NCBI GenBank assembly: GCA_030617005.1
Contig: JAUWWH010000039.1
Coordinates: 1-7,231, forward strand
Length of the DNA: 7,231 bases
Direction of reading: 5' to 3'
Origin: Candidatus Bathyarchaeota archaeon
GTDB taxonomy: Archaea > Thermoproteota > Bathyarchaeia > RBG-16-48-13 > GCA-020355125
The translations under genes and the position numbers were made by a program. Positions within the stretch are counted from its first letter, which is position 1. Every line of letters begins with the position of its first letter. The notes beneath the pieces were generated by a model. The model was not told the DNA's origin. It was given only the letters and a program-made list of their open reading frames with translations, and did no database searches. This document shows, piece by piece, positions 5,952 to 7,231 of the stretch.

Positions 5952-6926
5952 ATGCCAACAAGAATTATAAGCTACAAGGATTTAGGTCTCGTAAATAGTC
6001 GAGAGCTCTTCAGGAAAGCCATCAAAGGAGGTTATGCGATTCCCGGTTACAATTTCAACAATCTTGAACAATTACAGGCGATTATTCTTGCCTGTGTTGA
6101 AACTAGGTCACCGGTAATAATTCAGGTTTCAAAAGGAGCTCGAAAATATGCTAACCAGACCTTATTAAGATTCCTAGCTCAAGGAGCTGTTGAATATGCT
6201 AGGGAATTAGGGTATAATATTCCCATCGTTCTTCATCTTGATCACGGTGATAGTTATGAACTATGTCAGGATTGCATTAATACTGGTTTTTCTTCAGTTA
6301 TGATTGACGGCTCCCACCTTCCATATGATCAAAATGTGGCTTTAACTAAAAAAGTCGTTGAATATGCTCACCTGTACGATGTGACAGTCGAAGGTGAATT
6401 AGGTGTTTTAGCTGGTATTGAAGACGATGTTGCTTCTGAAACACACACATATACGCAGCCTGATGAAGTAGAAGATTTTGTTAACAAAACAGGGGTTGAC
6501 AGTCTTGCAATTGCAATAGGCACATCGCATGGGGCTTACAAGTTCAAACCGGGGGAAGATCATGCCATAAGACTTGATATACTTGCTGAAATAGAAAAAC
6601 GAATTCCAAATTTTCCAATTGTACTACACAGTTCATCTTCAATACCACAAGATATTGTTAAAATAATTAATGATAATGGTGGAAGATTAAAAGACGCAAT
6701 TGGTATTAGTGAGGATCAGCTTCGTTTAGCCGCGAAATCCACTGTATGTAAAATCAATATAGATTCTGACGGTCGCTTGGCAGTGACAGCAGCGGTGCGT
6801 AAGGCTCTCAATGAAAAACCTGAAGAGTTTGACCCGAGAAAATATCTTGGTCCTGCACGTGACGCCCTTAAAGCGCTTTATATGCACAAGATCATCAACG
6901 TACTTGGATCAAACGGAAAAGCTTAA
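5952..6926 (+). CDS. fba: Class II (zinc) fructose-bisphosphate aldolase
   Basis: Class II aldolase that reversibly cleaves fructose-1,6-bisphosphate to dihydroxyacetone phosphate and glyceraldehyde-3-phosphate using a divalent metal. The protein has 324 residues, typical for this subgroup. HLDHGDS (95-101) carries the catalytic Asp D97 and zinc ligand H98; DGSH (119-122), EGELG (147-151), the second zinc His H193 in GTSHGAYK and the third, H226, are present. KINIDSDGRL (267-276) is the substrate-binding block, and the C-terminal FDPRKYLGPARDALK (293-307) is characteristic of bacterial members. One oddity is that the usual LHG-[GS]-S motif around the third zinc His reads LHSSSSIP (225-232), with Ser replacing the Gly after His. 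Most archaea use class I/DhnA or bifunctional FBP aldolase/phosphatase instead, so this gene is likely of bacterial origin. It is preceded by its own upstream region and followed by a T-rich terminator. Tagatose-bisphosphate or another ketose bisphosphate cannot be excluded. Confidence 0.92.
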   Translation: MPTRIISYKDLGLVNSRELFRKAIKGGYAIPGYNFNNLEQLQAIILACVETRSPVIIQVSKGARKYANQTLLRFLAQGAVEYARELGYNIPIVLHLDHGDSYELCQDCINTGFSSVMIDGSHLPYDQNVALTKKVVEYAHLYDVTVEGELGVLAGIEDDVASETHTYTQPDEVEDFVNKTGVDSLAIAIGTSHGAYKFKPGEDHAIRLDILAEIEKRIPNFPIVLHSSSSIPQDIVKIINDNGGRLKDAIGISEDQLRLAAKSTVCKINIDSDGRLAVTAAVRKALNEKPEEFDPRKYLGPARDALKALYMHKIINVLGSNGKA

Positions 6927-6940
6927 TTTTATTTTATTCT
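6927..6940 (+). terminator. T-rich transcription terminator after the aldolase
   Basis: TTTTATTTTATTCT follows the TAA stop directly, with no stem-loop in front. Archaeal RNA polymerase commonly terminates at such T-rich tracts. Confidence 0.5.
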
Positions 6941-7063
6941 ATTGAAGTCTAACTATCTATCAAATCTTTTACCAAACGAATTATAATTCATAACTCAAAT
7001 GTACATATAACACTAAAGATAGACAATAAATAGTAGTTAGAGCTTCATTTTTTAAGAACAAGA

Positions 7064-7079
7064 AGAAACTCTATATATA
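7064..7079 (+). promoter_or_regulatory. BRE/TATA promoter of tRNA-Trp
   Basis: GAAACTC followed by TATATATA (7072-7079) lies about 27-34 nt upstream of the first tRNA base at 7106. This is the standard archaeal BRE plus TATA position for a transcript starting at or a few bases before the mature 5' end. Confidence 0.65.
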
Positions 7080-7105
7080 GGAGCACATTCATCCTTTGAA
7101 TCGAT

Positions 7106-7231
7106 GGGGGTGTGATCTAGCTCGGTATGATATCGGGCTCCAGAGCCCGCGAAGGCATACTTCGGGTAGGCTGACCACTCTGTGGGATGAGGATGTTCTG
7201 GAGCGGTGATACCCGAATGTCGGGAGTTCAA
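7106..7231 (+). tRNA. tRNA-Trp(CCA), intron-containing, 3' end cut by the window
   Basis: The 5' acceptor strand is GGGGGTG (7106-7112). The D arm follows (T8, A14, G15, G18-G19 at 7124-7125; stem 7115-7118 with 7128-7131, three pairs plus a T13/T22 mismatch). The anticodon stem is TCGGG (7133-7137) with CCCGA (7212-7216), and the loop reads C32 T33 C34 C35 A36 G37, giving anticodon CCA at 7140-7142. After the intron, exon 2 resumes at A38 (7211). The T stem 5' strand is GGGAG (7222-7226), followed by TTCAA (7227-7231). The remainder (T-stem 3' strand, acceptor 3' strand, discriminator) lies outside the window. The tRNA decodes UGG. The intron after position 37 is the standard archaeal site, to be removed by the splicing endonuclease. 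Confidence 0.93.
7144..7210 (+). ncRNA. tRNA-Trp intron encoding a box C/D 2'-O-methylation guide
   Basis: This 67-nt intron appears to be a C/D guide RNA acting on its own precursor. A D' box CTGA (7171-7174) is preceded by the guide TTCGGGTA (7161-7168), which pairs over 8 bp with 7210-7217; the fifth base before the box (7166) pairs with 7212, tRNA position 39. A second guide TCTGGAGC (7197-7204) pairs over 8 bp with 7137-7144; taking GTGA (7206-7209) as box D, the fifth base before it (7201) pairs with 7140, C34. CTGA and GATGA (7186-7190, box C') flank a CCAC/GTGG stem with a TCT loop, as in a kink-turn. A good box C near the intron 5' end is not visible. The bulge-helix-bulge has bulges AG|A (7142-7144) and AT|A (7209-7211) and a central helix of three pairs plus one T/T mismatch. 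Both targets span splice junctions, so modification should precede splicing. C34 and position 39 are the known targets of euryarchaeal tRNA-Trp introns. Confidence 0.85.

Noticed and set aside
1531..6926. Single operon of all sugar genes
   Set aside because: The kinase is on the opposite strand, and spacers of 178-275 nt with T-runs and TATA-like elements separate the genes.
5952..7231. tRNA-Trp as the integration site of a mobile island carrying the sugar genes
   Set aside because: Integrases usually recombine at the tRNA 3' end, which here points away from the sugar genes. No integrase or duplicated tRNA 3' end is seen in the window.
1..7231. CRISPR array or tandem repeats
   Set aside because: No regularly spaced direct repeats were seen by eye on either strand.

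Overview
The window is AT-rich and almost certainly archaeal. The best evidence is at the right edge: a tRNA-Trp(CCA) gene interrupted after position 37 by a 67-nt intron that carries a box C/D 2'-O-methylation guide, an arrangement known only from archaea. Archaeal-style TATA elements sit in front of the tRNA and of the gene starting at 1531, and the ends of two genes have T-rich tracts of archaeal terminator type. I cannot name the phylum; a lineage with many bacterial-type sugar enzymes (for example Asgard archaea or Bathyarchaeia) would fit, but this is a guess.

Layout. 1-224 (-) is a weak partial reading frame running off the left edge. 428-907 (-) is a small purine-type phosphoribosyltransferase with an ATG start and a possible operator-like inverted repeat upstream. 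908-1530 is a long gene-free stretch holding a decayed DDE transposase (about 1158-1397, minus strand) and the promoter of the next gene. 1531-2748 (+) is a mannitol-1-phosphate 5-dehydrogenase-like enzyme with a TTG start. 3024-4082 (+) is a zinc-dependent medium-chain polyol/alcohol dehydrogenase. 4261-5751 (-) is an FGGY-family sugar kinase resembling xylulokinase. 5952-6926 (+) is a class II fructose-bisphosphate aldolase. 7106-7231 (+) is the tRNA-Trp, cut by the window edge within its T loop.

How the genes may work together. The four central genes form a plausible sugar/polyol module: a zinc dehydrogenase could turn a polyol into a ketose, the FGGY kinase could phosphorylate the ketose, the MtlD-like enzyme interconverts a hexitol phosphate and a ketose phosphate, and the aldolase splits fructose-1,6-bisphosphate to trioses. 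They are not one operon: the kinase is on the opposite strand, and gaps of roughly 180-280 nt leave room for separate promoters. No transporter or regulator is visible. The class II aldolase and the MtlD-like enzyme are mainly bacterial families, so acquisition by transfer is likely but unproven. The phosphoribosyltransferase and the tRNA look like ordinary chromosomal neighbours.

The strongest non-protein signal is in the tRNA-Trp intron. Two guide segments pair with the pre-tRNA so that the D-box+5 rule falls exactly on C34 and C39.
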